A DNA stretch of 32,932 bases from Treponema sp. GTDB taxonomy: Bacteria > Spirochaetota > Spirochaetia > Treponematales > Treponemataceae. The stretch covers positions 1-32,932 of the forward strand of contig JAEELR010000212.1 in assembly GCA_016282835.1 (NCBI GenBank), in the 5' to 3' direction. Made by a program: the position numbers and the translations under genes. Position 1 is the stretch's first letter, and each line of letters begins with the position of its first letter. The notes beneath the pieces are model-generated. The model was not told the DNA's origin. It ran no database searches and saw only the letters and a program-made list of their open reading frames with translations. Of this stretch, positions 1 through 6,736 are shown piece after piece.

Positions 1-61
1 ACTTGAACAATCTTATTGTACACCTTCGAGGAAAGCTTTTTTTCTATAAGCTTTTGTCTCT

Positions 62-82
62 CACCCGCATAGCGGGTGGTTT
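62..82 (+). terminator. Hairpin, possible terminator of an upstream gene
   Basis: A perfect 7-bp stem CACCCGC / GCGGGTG with an ATA loop is followed by GTTTATT. The T-tract is short, so this may be a weak terminator for a plus-strand gene outside the window or simply part of the repeat-rich DNA that follows. No gene can be supported in bases 1-61. Confidence 0.4.
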
Positions 83-86
83 ATTA

Positions 87-132
87 TGAAAATATTTCGC
101 TTCGCTACATATTTTCACGGGCTCACGAGCCC
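87..132. repeat. Two adjacent palindromes
   Basis: TGAAAATAT at 87-95 pairs with ATATTTTCA at 109-117. GGGCTC at 119-124 pairs with GAGCCC at 127-132 across a 2-base loop. They sit directly beside the minus-strand terminator at 135-165 and look like intergenic palindromic debris. No function is evident. Confidence 0.5.
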
Positions 133-331
133 ATAAAAAAAGTTTCCGCTGCAATCAGCAGAAACTGATGTTGAGTAAAAGCTTTCTTTCTGCGCAAGGG
201 ATACGGAAGGCACCGAAGGTGGCCACCGCAGGCGATTTGGTCGCCGAGGAGGCTGGAGCGAAGGCGGAACCTGGAGCAGCCCGACCGACTGCCGAATGTA
301 ACGAGGCTGTCGGATGCGCCCATAAAAAAAG
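129..331. repeat. GC-rich structured intergenic element bounded by a 14-bp direct repeat
   Basis: The 14-mer GCCCATAAAAAAAG occurs at 129-142 and again at 318-331. Between them, roughly 185-320 is much more GC-rich than the flanking genes and full of short inverted repeats, such as GGCGA-TTTG-GTCGCC near 230-245 and CCGAC...GTCGG near 281-314. A 61-codon plus-strand and a 66-codon minus-strand reading frame cross it, but neither has a ribosome-binding site or a recognisable protein. The 11-mer GCGAAGGCGGA at 258-268 recurs at the last bases of the window (32922-32932), which suggests a dispersed repeat family. A structured RNA cannot be excluded. Confidence 0.5.
135..165 (-). terminator. Minus-strand terminator-like hairpin
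   Basis: On the minus strand a 10-bp stem with one mismatch (GTTTC-C-GCTG against CAGC-A-GAAAC, plus-strand spelling) and a 4-base loop is followed by seven T. It is the second of two minus-strand terminators downstream of the WYL gene. Confidence 0.5.
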
Positions 332-347
332 ACGAGGAAGTTCCCCG
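324..347 (-). terminator. Terminator of the WYL regulator gene
   Basis: Read on the minus strand, a compact stem (CGgGGA / TCCtCG, one mismatch) at 333-347 is followed by seven T (A-run at 324-330). It lies about 75 bp beyond the stop codon of the WYL regulator gene. Confidence 0.6.
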
Positions 348-423
348 CCTTAGATGGAGCTGGTTCTTTCTGCCAGAAGTTTATTTTTCATATCATCGGC
401 CTTTTTGCAGTGAAAGTCATGCA

Positions 424-1662
424 TCAGGTCGCCCTGTCCTTCATCTTTTCAATTCTCTGCTTCCAATCCTCTACCAGTTTCGGCGGGTCAAGGGGAGTTA
501 CTTCTTCGCCCCACCCGAGGACCCAACGAAGAATGGGTAAGTACTGACTTGCTTCAAAGCTCAAGATGTAGCCGTCATCAGTTTCTTCTACTGTCTGATT
601 TTTGCCCCAGATTCTGTCCTTAGAATAAGTCCACGCATAACTTTTTTTGTCGAATTTGATTTTGTAAACCTGCGGATTCTTGTCATTATAGCAGCCGAAA
701 TTTCCTGTTACGGAATTCATAAAACTATAGCCTTTGGGGAGTATGAAATTTCCTGCCATCGCCAGTATATGTGCACTCGTAATTCTCGAAAGATTAAACA
801 GCCTCATTTCTTTATTTTTGTAGCTATATGCCCACAGGTCCCAGAGCCCGTTGTCAAAAATCAACTGATACGGAGCAATTTTGTAGCTTTCACTTTTTGT
901 TTTTCCAACCGGCGTGTATTCAATCTGCATTACGGAGTTTGTTGCCATTGCATTGTAAATTTTGCCCCAGGTTTCTTTTTTGATATTTGCTTCAGGCGCT
1001 CCCATAAAAAGGATTCTCGAATAGTTTGCTGAGTTTGTATTTTTATACATGAAAGAACGTAATTTCTTTTCTTCTTTTGAAAAAAACTCTTTTGCTTTTT
1101 CATAAACGGGTGAATCTTTAATGGAATCGAGGAAGCTTGAAATTATGGTAATCTGTTCTTTTTTTTCTGCTTCCACTAATTCTCTATTCTCTATAACCTG
1201 ATTAATTCTATTTTGTTCTGCAGAAGGCCTGTTATAAAAATACTTTCCCTCTGAGTCCTGTTCTATGTAGGAATATTCCTGCAATTCCTTTGGAATCCAT
1301 TTATAAAGATTCTGATATGAAGCACCTTTTGAAAGATTATGTCTTGAAAGCAGTTCAGACATATCTTTAACAGAAAGATGCATACGTTCATTTCTTAGGA
1401 CGTCAAGAATGCAGTCAATTTTTTTTGCCTGTTTCACGGACACGCGCTCATGAGTGTCTTCGTCTTCTTTTAATTCGTGTACATGTTCTTTCAAAAATTC
1501 TTTTACAAAATCCCTTATCTTTTTCCCAGAGGCTTTAGATCCTTCTTCTTTTATAAAGCATTCTTCTTCATATTCAAAATCTTCAATAACACATTCGCGT
1601 TCAGTTTCTGAAGTTTTGTATTTACTTAGTTCTTCATAAAAAATTTTTTCAATTTTATTCAC
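424..1662 (-). CDS. WYL/WCX-domain transcriptional regulator
   Basis: A 412-residue protein. The N-terminal ~200 residues are charged and helical, with a putative DNA-binding part around residues 75-150. A WYL domain follows: the stretch APYQLIFDNGLWDLWAYS and then LFNLSRI fit the family pattern, with WDL in place of the usual WYL. The C-terminal ~90 residues look like a WCX domain, ending LRWVLGWGEEVTPLDPP. WYL proteins are usually DNA-binding regulators that sense a ligand through the WYL domain. The start has a weak AAGGG Shine-Dalgarno. The gene diverges from the HTH gene, and its predicted transcript starts beside the palindrome at 1675-1693, so autoregulation is likely. Its partners are probably the downstream ATPase and FliM-like genes, whose promoters share that palindrome. 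The ligand is unknown. Confidence 0.85.
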   Translation of the reverse strand: MNKIEKIFYEELSKYKTSETERECVIEDFEYEEECFIKEEGSKASGKKIRDFVKEFLKEHVHELKEDEDTHERVSVKQAKKIDCILDVLRNERMHLSVKDMSELLSRHNLSKGASYQNLYKWIPKELQEYSYIEQDSEGKYFYNRPSAEQNRINQVIENRELVEAEKKEQITIISSFLDSIKDSPVYEKAKEFFSKEEKKLRSFMYKNTNSANYSRILFMGAPEANIKKETWGKIYNAMATNSVMQIEYTPVGKTKSESYKIAPYQLIFDNGLWDLWAYSYKNKEMRLFNLSRITSAHILAMAGNFILPKGYSFMNSVTGNFGCYNDKNPQVYKIKFDKKSYAWTYSKDRIWGKNQTVEETDDGYILSFEASQYLPILRWVLGWGEEVTPLDPPKLVEDWKQRIEKMKDRAT

Positions 1663-1674
1663 AGTACCCTTCTC

Positions 1675-1693
1675 ATTCTCATTTTTTGAGAAT
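1675..1693. promoter_or_regulatory. Palindromic operator, copy 1
   Basis: ATTCTCA-TTTTT-TGAGAAT, perfect 7-bp arms. It occupies the -35 region of the plus-strand promoter and lies just downstream of the predicted start of the divergent WYL transcript. An additional TTCTCA half-site directly precedes it at 1670-1675. The same palindrome recurs at 5128-5146. The WYL regulator is the obvious candidate binder; the HTH protein is the alternative. Confidence 0.7.
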
Positions 1694-1696
1694 CAC

Positions 1697-1732
1697 ATTT
1701 TATATTATATGGGCGTATTTGATGAAACACAA
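1697..1732. promoter_or_regulatory. Overlapping divergent promoters of the WYL and HTH genes
   Basis: Plus strand: -10 TATTAT at 1703-1708, 9 bp after the palindrome, with no good -35 (the palindrome occupies that place). Minus strand: -10 TATAAT at 1704-1709 and -35 TTGTGT at 1727-1732, spacer 17 bp. The two -10 elements overlap almost completely, so the two promoters probably exclude each other. Confidence 0.5.
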
Positions 1733-1742
1733 GGAGGATTTT

Positions 1743-1994
1743 ATGAAGACACAAACGAAAGCCGCAAGAAACAGTTATTCAGAGTTTCTTGAATTCGACC
1801 TTCAGGATGCAGTTGCTGCAAATGTAAAACGATGCATTGCAGAGTCAGACCTTACTGTAGAAGAAATCTGTATGCGTACAAATCTTTCTGCTGCAACAAT
1901 CAACAGGCTTAAAGCGGGACAAAACATTTCTTTCCGCAGTTTATGTGCCCTTGCAGAAGCGCTGAACAAAGACTGGAGAGTTTTTTTTGAATAG
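1743..1994 (+). CDS. Small Xre/Cro-type helix-turn-helix protein
   Basis: An 83-residue protein, taking the ATG at 1743 that follows a strong AAGGAGG (1731-1737). An upstream in-frame ATG at 1686 lies inside the operator/promoter and has no ribosome-binding site. Residues ~30-75 form a typical HTH_3 fold: IAESDLTVEEICMRTNLSAA with recognition helix around TINRLKAG, then SFRSLCALAEAL. Proteins like this act as stand-alone repressors or antitoxin-like regulators. It is the first gene of the plus-strand unit and is followed after 85 bp by the AAA+ ATPase. It may co-regulate the unit with the WYL protein. No toxin partner is adjacent. Confidence 0.8.
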   Translation: MKTQTKAARNSYSEFLEFDLQDAVAANVKRCIAESDLTVEEICMRTNLSAATINRLKAGQNISFRSLCALAEALNKDWRVFFE

Positions 1995-2079
1995 CACAAA
2001 ACGCAAATGATTATACAAAAAATATCACGAGTTGATAGTTGAACTGAATACACTTAATAAAAAGGACGGAGGAAACACT

Positions 2080-4419
2080 ATGAGTAAATTCACAACGGCA
2101 GACATTAGAAGAAGACGAATCAGGAGGATGAAAAAAATGAATAACTCTTCAATCACTTATACAAAGGACGAACCTTATGCAATCTGTTTTTATCTCTACA
2201 ACATGTTTGAAGAAAAATCGAATTTAAATGTAATGAATGATAATGATGAAGCCATAAAGCTTTTTCTTGAACATACAGAAAACCTGAATAAGACCGGGCG
2301 CTTAAAAGCTGTATTGAAAAATGAAATTCACAATCTTGTAAAACAGAATAAACTGAAACGACTTACAACTCCGCCTTCAGAAGAACTAAGTTTTGATGAT
2401 ACAGAAATTCCATATGAATATGAACAGGACAAAAAAGTGGAACGGTTAATTCGCAATTGTGACAATCCAAATGAAACTATGATTGACCTTCACCGCGTTT
2501 TATTTTGCAACCAAAAGCCTGTATTTTCTTCTATTATAAACACTGTTATTTTTGGAAAGGATGATGACTTTACTTTAACTTCCAGCCTGAAGCTTACAAA
2601 GAAACAGAAAGAAGCTGTGTTTGATATTTCAAAAACAAAATTTCTTGTTGATAATGTAAACCTTACAGATGCAGAAGCACGCTATATTCTTATGCAGTGC
2701 CGCCTTGATACAAATGATGATTTACGCTCTCTTACACGCAGCTGTGAAAATGAATTCCGTAACAGCATTCCTGAACTGCTTGGCGTTTCAAAAAAAGAAC
2801 TCACCTATATGCTCCGCAGTGACCAGAAGTTAAAATCGTTCGGTTTCATTGATAACGAAGGTGATTACGATTGTTCCTTAAACGAATGCATTGAGTCCCA
2901 GAGCATCGAGCCGTATTTCAGCGACATGCTTAAAACTTTTGACTGCACAAATGCCTATCCACTCGATTCATTTTCTGTAAAGCAGGAGTCTCTTGAAATC
3001 TGCAGCGATTTGTTGAACGGGAAAAATCCTGTCTCTATACTTTTCTACGGTAAGCCTGGAAGCGGAAAGACTGAACTTGCAAAATCACTCTGTAAGCAGA
3101 CAGGCAAGCAGATTTTTATTTTCAAGAATGAAGCAGAAACAAAAGAAAAGAATAATGTTTTAGGCCGACTGGTTTGTCTTCTTTCTATGGAACGCAAGGA
3201 TTCAATTCTGATAGTTGATGAAGCAGACACTCTTTTAAAAACTTTAGACTTCAGCTTTTTCTCATTGTCTCCTTCAAAAACAAAAGGTACTGTTAACAAG
3301 ATGCTTGAAAACAACAGGGACAAAGTAATCTACATCATAAATCATCAGCAACAGATTGATGACTCTACCCGCCGCCGTTTTACCTTCAGTATTTATTTTG
3401 AAGCAATGCCAAAAACTATGCTGAAAAATATTGCACAGCAGAAGCTTAAGGACATGAACATTACAGAAAATACAAAAGCTGAACTGGTTTCCATGATTGA
3501 TAAGTTTCATCTTACGGGTCAGAGCGTTGAAAATATCGTTAAGACAATTGATGCAATGGAATGCAAGGACGAAGAAACTCTCTTAAAAAAAGCAGAAATT
3601 GTTATGAAGGAAAATTCACTTTTGCTTAACGGAAAGAAAAAGAAGATGCGCGATAAAGTAAAGGCTGAATATGATCTTCGCGTTCTTAATGCTTCAATGG
3701 ATCCGGGCGAAATTGTAAGCATGGTTCAGAATGCTGCAAAATTTGCTGAAAAGAACAGGACCACAGAAAACGGAATCCGCATGCTTTTCTACGGATTAAG
3801 CGGAACCGGTAAGACTGAGCTTGCCCGATACATTGCTGAGCAGCTTGGAAAAGAAATTATCCTCTGCCGCCCGAGTGACATCTTAAGTCCCTATGTTGGT
3901 CAGGATGAACAGCATATCCGCGAGGCTTTTGAAGAAGCAGAACGAAATGATGCAATTCTTTTATTTGATGAAGCAGACACTTTCTTCTATGACAGAAATC
4001 AGGCACAGCGCACCTGGGAGCGTTCTCTTGTAAATGAGTTCCTTACACAGATGGAAGAGTTTTCAGGCATTCTCATCTATACCACAAACCTGCGCAACAT
4101 AATGGATCCTGCAATGCAGCGAAGGTTCCATATGCTTGTTGAGTTTAAGCCGATGAAGTTTGACGGAATTAAAATCATGCTCGAAAAATACTTCCCGGCC
4201 TTTCATCTTTCAAACAAGGAAATTGAAGAGCTGGAAGATTCTGAAAGTGTAACACCAGGTGACTTTGGAGCCCTTTCAAGCCACATCCGTTTTATGAATC
4301 AGGATGATGTAAACTCTGCCTACATTTTTGAAGAACTCAAAAAGCTTCAGTCGGAAAAAAAGAATCAGTGGCAGAAAGAAGGAAATACAGGCACAGGAAA
4401 GATTGGCTTTGCAGTGTGA
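2080..4419 (+). CDS. Tandem AAA+ ATPase (COG0464-like, two ATPase modules)
   Basis: A 779-residue protein starting at the ATG at 2080 after GGAGG (2068-2072); an in-frame TTG at 2032 is less likely. Residues 1-300 form a helical, charged N-terminal region of no recognised family. The first AAA module has Walker A GKPGSGKT (324-331), Walker B ending DEAD (380-383) and an arginine-rich TRRRF segment near 430. The second has Walker A GLSGTGKT (572-579), Walker B DEAD (630-633) and QRRF (680-683) at the expected arginine-finger position. Both modules look catalytically complete. The two-module layout resembles type II AAA machines that remodel or unfold proteins in stacked hexameric rings; no protease domain is present. 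The substrate is unknown. The neighbours suggest the coiled-coil and FliM-like proteins as partners, which is inference. Confidence 0.85.
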   Translation: MSKFTTADIRRRRIRRMKKMNNSSITYTKDEPYAICFYLYNMFEEKSNLNVMNDNDEAIKLFLEHTENLNKTGRLKAVLKNEIHNLVKQNKLKRLTTPPSEELSFDDTEIPYEYEQDKKVERLIRNCDNPNETMIDLHRVLFCNQKPVFSSIINTVIFGKDDDFTLTSSLKLTKKQKEAVFDISKTKFLVDNVNLTDAEARYILMQCRLDTNDDLRSLTRSCENEFRNSIPELLGVSKKELTYMLRSDQKLKSFGFIDNEGDYDCSLNECIESQSIEPYFSDMLKTFDCTNAYPLDSFSVKQESLEICSDLLNGKNPVSILFYGKPGSGKTELAKSLCKQTGKQIFIFKNEAETKEKNNVLGRLVCLLSMERKDSILIVDEADTLLKTLDFSFFSLSPSKTKGTVNKMLENNRDKVIYIINHQQQIDDSTRRRFTFSIYFEAMPKTMLKNIAQQKLKDMNITENTKAELVSMIDKFHLTGQSVENIVKTIDAMECKDEETLLKKAEIVMKENSLLLNGKKKKMRDKVKAEYDLRVLNASMDPGEIVSMVQNAAKFAEKNRTTENGIRMLFYGLSGTGKTELARYIAEQLGKEIILCRPSDILSPYVGQDEQHIREAFEEAERNDAILLFDEADTFFYDRNQAQRTWERSLVNEFLTQMEEFSGILIYTTNLRNIMDPAMQRRFHMLVEFKPMKFDGIKIMLEKYFPAFHLSNKEIEELEDSESVTPGDFGALSSHIRFMNQDDVNSAYIFEELKKLQSEKKNQWQKEGNTGTGKIGFAV

Positions 4420-4429
4420 AAGAAGCTGT

Positions 4430-4486
4430 GTCCGTCTTCACCACCAGCAATAGAAACTTGAATAAGTGAGGGCGGACTGTATTTTT
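4430..4486 (+). terminator. Imperfect terminator between the ATPase and coiled-coil genes
   Basis: GTCCGTCTTCAC (4430-4441) pairs with GTGAGGGCGGAC (4466-4477), 12 bp including two G-U pairs, with a 24-base loop. TGTATTTTT follows. The interrupted T-tract suggests partial termination, so less of the downstream gene may be made. Confidence 0.45.
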
Positions 4487-4509
4487 AAGAGATTGCGAGG
4501 AGGTGCGTT

Positions 4510-5028
4510 ATGGAAAAATCGTATGGAACTTTTGAATTAACTCAGGGCCATGTTTCGCTGCATGTAAACTGGGACAGGAAGAATTATGAAGTGACTGCAA
4601 ATCTCAATGGAATGATACTGACAGAATACTGTCACATGATGTTTATGTGCCCTCGAATTTATACAGAAGAAGAAGTGAGAAAACTATGCATAGACTTGAT
4701 ACCGGTTTTTCTTGAAGCGCATAAAGTCATTACTTCAAGCTCAGAAATCTTGAGTAAAAAGAAAGAAGAATACAAGAAGATTAAAACAGAAGCTGATTCA
4801 ATTACTAATGATTTGAATGAAAAAAAACATGAATATAAACAGCAGCTGAAAAATTGCACTCTCACGAAAAAAGCTTATGATGAAAAAATTGCAGCGATAA
4901 AGAAAGAAAAATCTGTCTTGTGCTCGAAGCGTGAAAATTTTCTGCGGGAGACTGCAAGAGAAATTTCTTCTGCGGTCACCCGATGTACATCAATAGTTTA
5001 TAACTATCTGAAGAATTTCTTTTGTTAG
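4510..5028 (+). CDS. Coiled-coil protein of unknown function
   Basis: A 172-residue protein that I do not recognise. The start is set by a very strong GAGGAGG (4497-4503). Residues 1-75 appear to be a small mixed alpha/beta domain containing several Cys and Met (CHMMFMCP near 40). Residues ~78-145 are Lys/Glu-rich heptad-like sequence predicted to form a coiled coil, and the last ~25 residues are a weakly amphipathic tail ending in Cys. No signal peptide or convincing membrane span is present, so it is probably cytoplasmic. It lies between the tandem ATPase and the FliM-like gene and could be an adaptor linking them; this rests on position only. Confidence 0.65.
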   Translation: MEKSYGTFELTQGHVSLHVNWDRKNYEVTANLNGMILTEYCHMMFMCPRIYTEEEVRKLCIDLIPVFLEAHKVITSSSEILSKKKEEYKKIKTEADSITNDLNEKKHEYKQQLKNCTLTKKAYDEKIAAIKKEKSVLCSKRENFLRETAREISSAVTRCTSIVYNYLKNFFC

Positions 5029-5135
5029 GGTTTTAGTTTCGCAAGATACTCATCGCGGATTTGCAGCACATCATTTCTAAGCTTCCATACCTCCTTCAAT
5101 TCAGTTAGTAAAATAATACACTTTTCTATTCTCAT
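5025..5135 (-). pseudogene. Short minus-strand ORF, possible gene remnant
   Basis: A 36-codon frame from an ATG inside palindrome copy 2 to a TAA overlapping the end of the coiled-coil gene. Its translation (ending RNDVLQIRDEYLAKLKP) is amphipathic and protein-like rather than random, but there is no Shine-Dalgarno and the start lies in the operator. It may be the tail of a lost gene. Otherwise this gap (5029-5127) holds nothing recognisable. Confidence 0.25.
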
Positions 5136-5161
5136 TTTATGAGAATGACATGTGATATAAT
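5128..5161 (+). promoter_or_regulatory. Palindromic operator copy 2 and promoter of the FliM-like gene
   Basis: ATTCTCATTTTATGAGAAT at 5128-5146, then 9 bp, then -10 TATAAT at 5156-5161. The palindrome replaces the -35 element exactly as at the HTH promoter (copy 1 at 1675-1693, also 9 bp before its -10). Identical geometry implies the same protein acts at both, either repressing or substituting for a missing -35 as an activator. Confidence 0.7.
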
Positions 5162-5186
5162 TATTTCAGTAAACAGGAGGTGCCCT

Positions 5187-6467
5187 ATGAATAAAGAAAA
5201 GAAACAGAAAGCTGCAAAAGAATTAAAAGAAACTGCAAAGGTTCTCGACCAGAGTGAGATTGATGAAGTTGTTGAAAAAATAACAGGTCGTCCTGCTGCA
5301 GACTCTAAGAAAACAAGAAAATCTTCAGAGGTCCTTTCACAGGAAGAAATTGACCGGCTTCTTGAAGCAATTACGAATTGTGATGAAAACTATTATCCTA
5401 TGACAGCAAATACACGCAAAGTAAAAATCTATGACTTTAAGCGTCCGGATGTTTTCTCAAAACAGGAGATACGGGACATCTCCTGCATTGCTGAAAATAT
5501 TGCCAGAGCCCTTAATAAATTTATTACTTCCGAATACGATATTTCTGTAAATGTGCATGTATGTTCCGTTGACCAGCTTATGTGCGAAGAATTTGTTCGT
5601 TCAGTGCCAACACCTGCTCCCTGCTGTTCCTTTGAGTGGATGGAAGGACGCGGTCTTTTTGAAATGGATCCGGCCGTATTTTATTATTGCTTTCTAGGGG
5701 CTTCTTCAGTCAAAAAAAATCACGAGCCAAACGGTCTTGAAAAACAGATTTTCGAACAGTTTATTTATACTCCCATTATGAAAACAGTTTATACAGAGTT
5801 CACCAAAGCAGTCCAAAAAGAATTTCCTGAAATGACTAATCACAAATACGACGCGAACATCCAGTTTACAACAAGTTCAATCTCGCCTACAGAAATTGGA
5901 ATTCTTATTACCTTCAATGTTAAAGCTGGCAAGAACGAAGGCTTGATGAATTTATTCTTCAACGCAGACTGCATCAAATCCTTTAGAAACACAAAGTTTT
6001 TTTCAACAGGCGATGACAATAATTTTGTTCCAATAGCACATCGCCCTCCAAATACAATTGTAGAAGTCGGCCGCTTTCGTTTAGAAGACGACGCCCCTTT
6101 TAAAGAAAAAATGATTTTCGAAACCGACAAACTTGCAGGACTTCCACTCGATGTTTATAGAAACAATAAATATGCCGGCAGCGGTGAAGCCATTGTTATT
6201 GATAATGAAAATGCTGCAGTTCGTATTGTAACAAAGCCCGAAAATCTTGAGCAGAAAACAGACGACGGCTTTTACAACACAAAAGTAATTTTTGGCAGCC
6301 GCATCACTGATGACAGTTTCAAATTTAATGAAGGCACTATTCTCGAACTTAATGAAAATATTGCAGACCCGGTAAGAATTGTAAAGGACGGAAAAACAAT
6401 CGGCTGGGGCGAGCTTGTGGTAATAAACGAAAGCTTTGGCGTTAAGGTGCTGGAAGTCATAAGATAA
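5187..6467 (+). CDS. Orphan FliM-type switch protein with extra SpoA (FliN-like) domain
   Basis: A 426-residue protein starting after CAGGAGG (5175-5181). Residues 19-26 (VLDQSEID) and 49-56 (VLSQEEID) are two copies, 30 residues apart, of the N-terminal FliM motif that binds phosphorylated CheY; ordinary FliM has one. Residues ~77-290 match the FliM middle domain: YDFKRPDVFSK at 82-92, then VDQLMCEEFVRSVP. Two C-terminal SpoA-like segments follow, ~314-350 (LAGLPLDVY) and ~380-426 (GTILELNENIADPVRI, GELVVINESFGVKVLEVI). FliM is normally ~330-350 residues with one SpoA domain, so this is FliM plus a FliN-like domain. No other flagellar gene is nearby. It may be an alternative C-ring subunit that alters switching, or a SpoA scaffold used elsewhere. 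It shares its operator with the HTH/ATPase unit. Confidence 0.85.
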   Translation: MNKEKKQKAAKELKETAKVLDQSEIDEVVEKITGRPAADSKKTRKSSEVLSQEEIDRLLEAITNCDENYYPMTANTRKVKIYDFKRPDVFSKQEIRDISCIAENIARALNKFITSEYDISVNVHVCSVDQLMCEEFVRSVPTPAPCCSFEWMEGRGLFEMDPAVFYYCFLGASSVKKNHEPNGLEKQIFEQFIYTPIMKTVYTEFTKAVQKEFPEMTNHKYDANIQFTTSSISPTEIGILITFNVKAGKNEGLMNLFFNADCIKSFRNTKFFSTGDDNNFVPIAHRPPNTIVEVGRFRLEDDAPFKEKMIFETDKLAGLPLDVYRNNKYAGSGEAIVIDNENAAVRIVTKPENLEQKTDDGFYNTKVIFGSRITDDSFKFNEGTILELNENIADPVRIVKDGKTIGWGELVVINESFGVKVLEVIR

Positions 6468-6631
6468 TTTATAGAAGACTGTGGCTCCGCTAGACTTTTC
6501 CGCTGTCGAATAAAGCTGCAGTCGTAACATCTCACATTCTAAACATTTTTCTCAATAATGCCGAAAATATAATGAAGTTTTTTTTCAGAATGTCTGCTAT
6601 GATAGAGTGTTGGTACTGTTAAAAATAGTTA

Positions 6632-6667
6632 GTGGTTTCGACCTTTCGACTACGCTACTCAACCACC
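6632..6667. repeat. Dispersed palindromic repeat, family A (copy 1)
   Basis: GTGGTTTCGAC...CTCAACCACC, arms pairing around a longer centre than the other copies. It is the reverse orientation of the copies at 9644-9668 and 31097-31120. It lies in the 269-bp gap before the GGDEF gene, otherwise without recognisable features apart from a possible -10 TATGAT near 6597-6602. If that is the promoter, the repeat is in the 5' leader. Confidence 0.6.
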
Positions 6668-6736
6668 ACAGGCATTGAATTCATAGAACAGTGCATTATG
6701 CATATTCTGTAGATTCACTTGAAACAGGAATATTAC

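Noticed and set aside
168..353. 61-codon plus-strand frame (and an antisense 66-codon frame) across the GC-rich element
   Set aside because: No Shine-Dalgarno, composition follows the palindromic repeat rather than a protein, and no family is recognisable.
5139..5186. Longer start for the FliM-like protein
   Set aside because: It would begin inside the operator and upstream of the -10; the ATG at 5187 follows a strong CAGGAGG.
5187..6467. FliM-like gene as part of the main flagellar operon
   Set aside because: No flagellar or chemotaxis gene flanks it, its promoter is shared with the WYL/ATPase unit, and its domain layout differs from standard FliM.
6081..6530. 149-codon minus-strand frame over the FliM-like gene
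   Set aside because: It is a shadow of a gene supported by family motifs on the plus strand.
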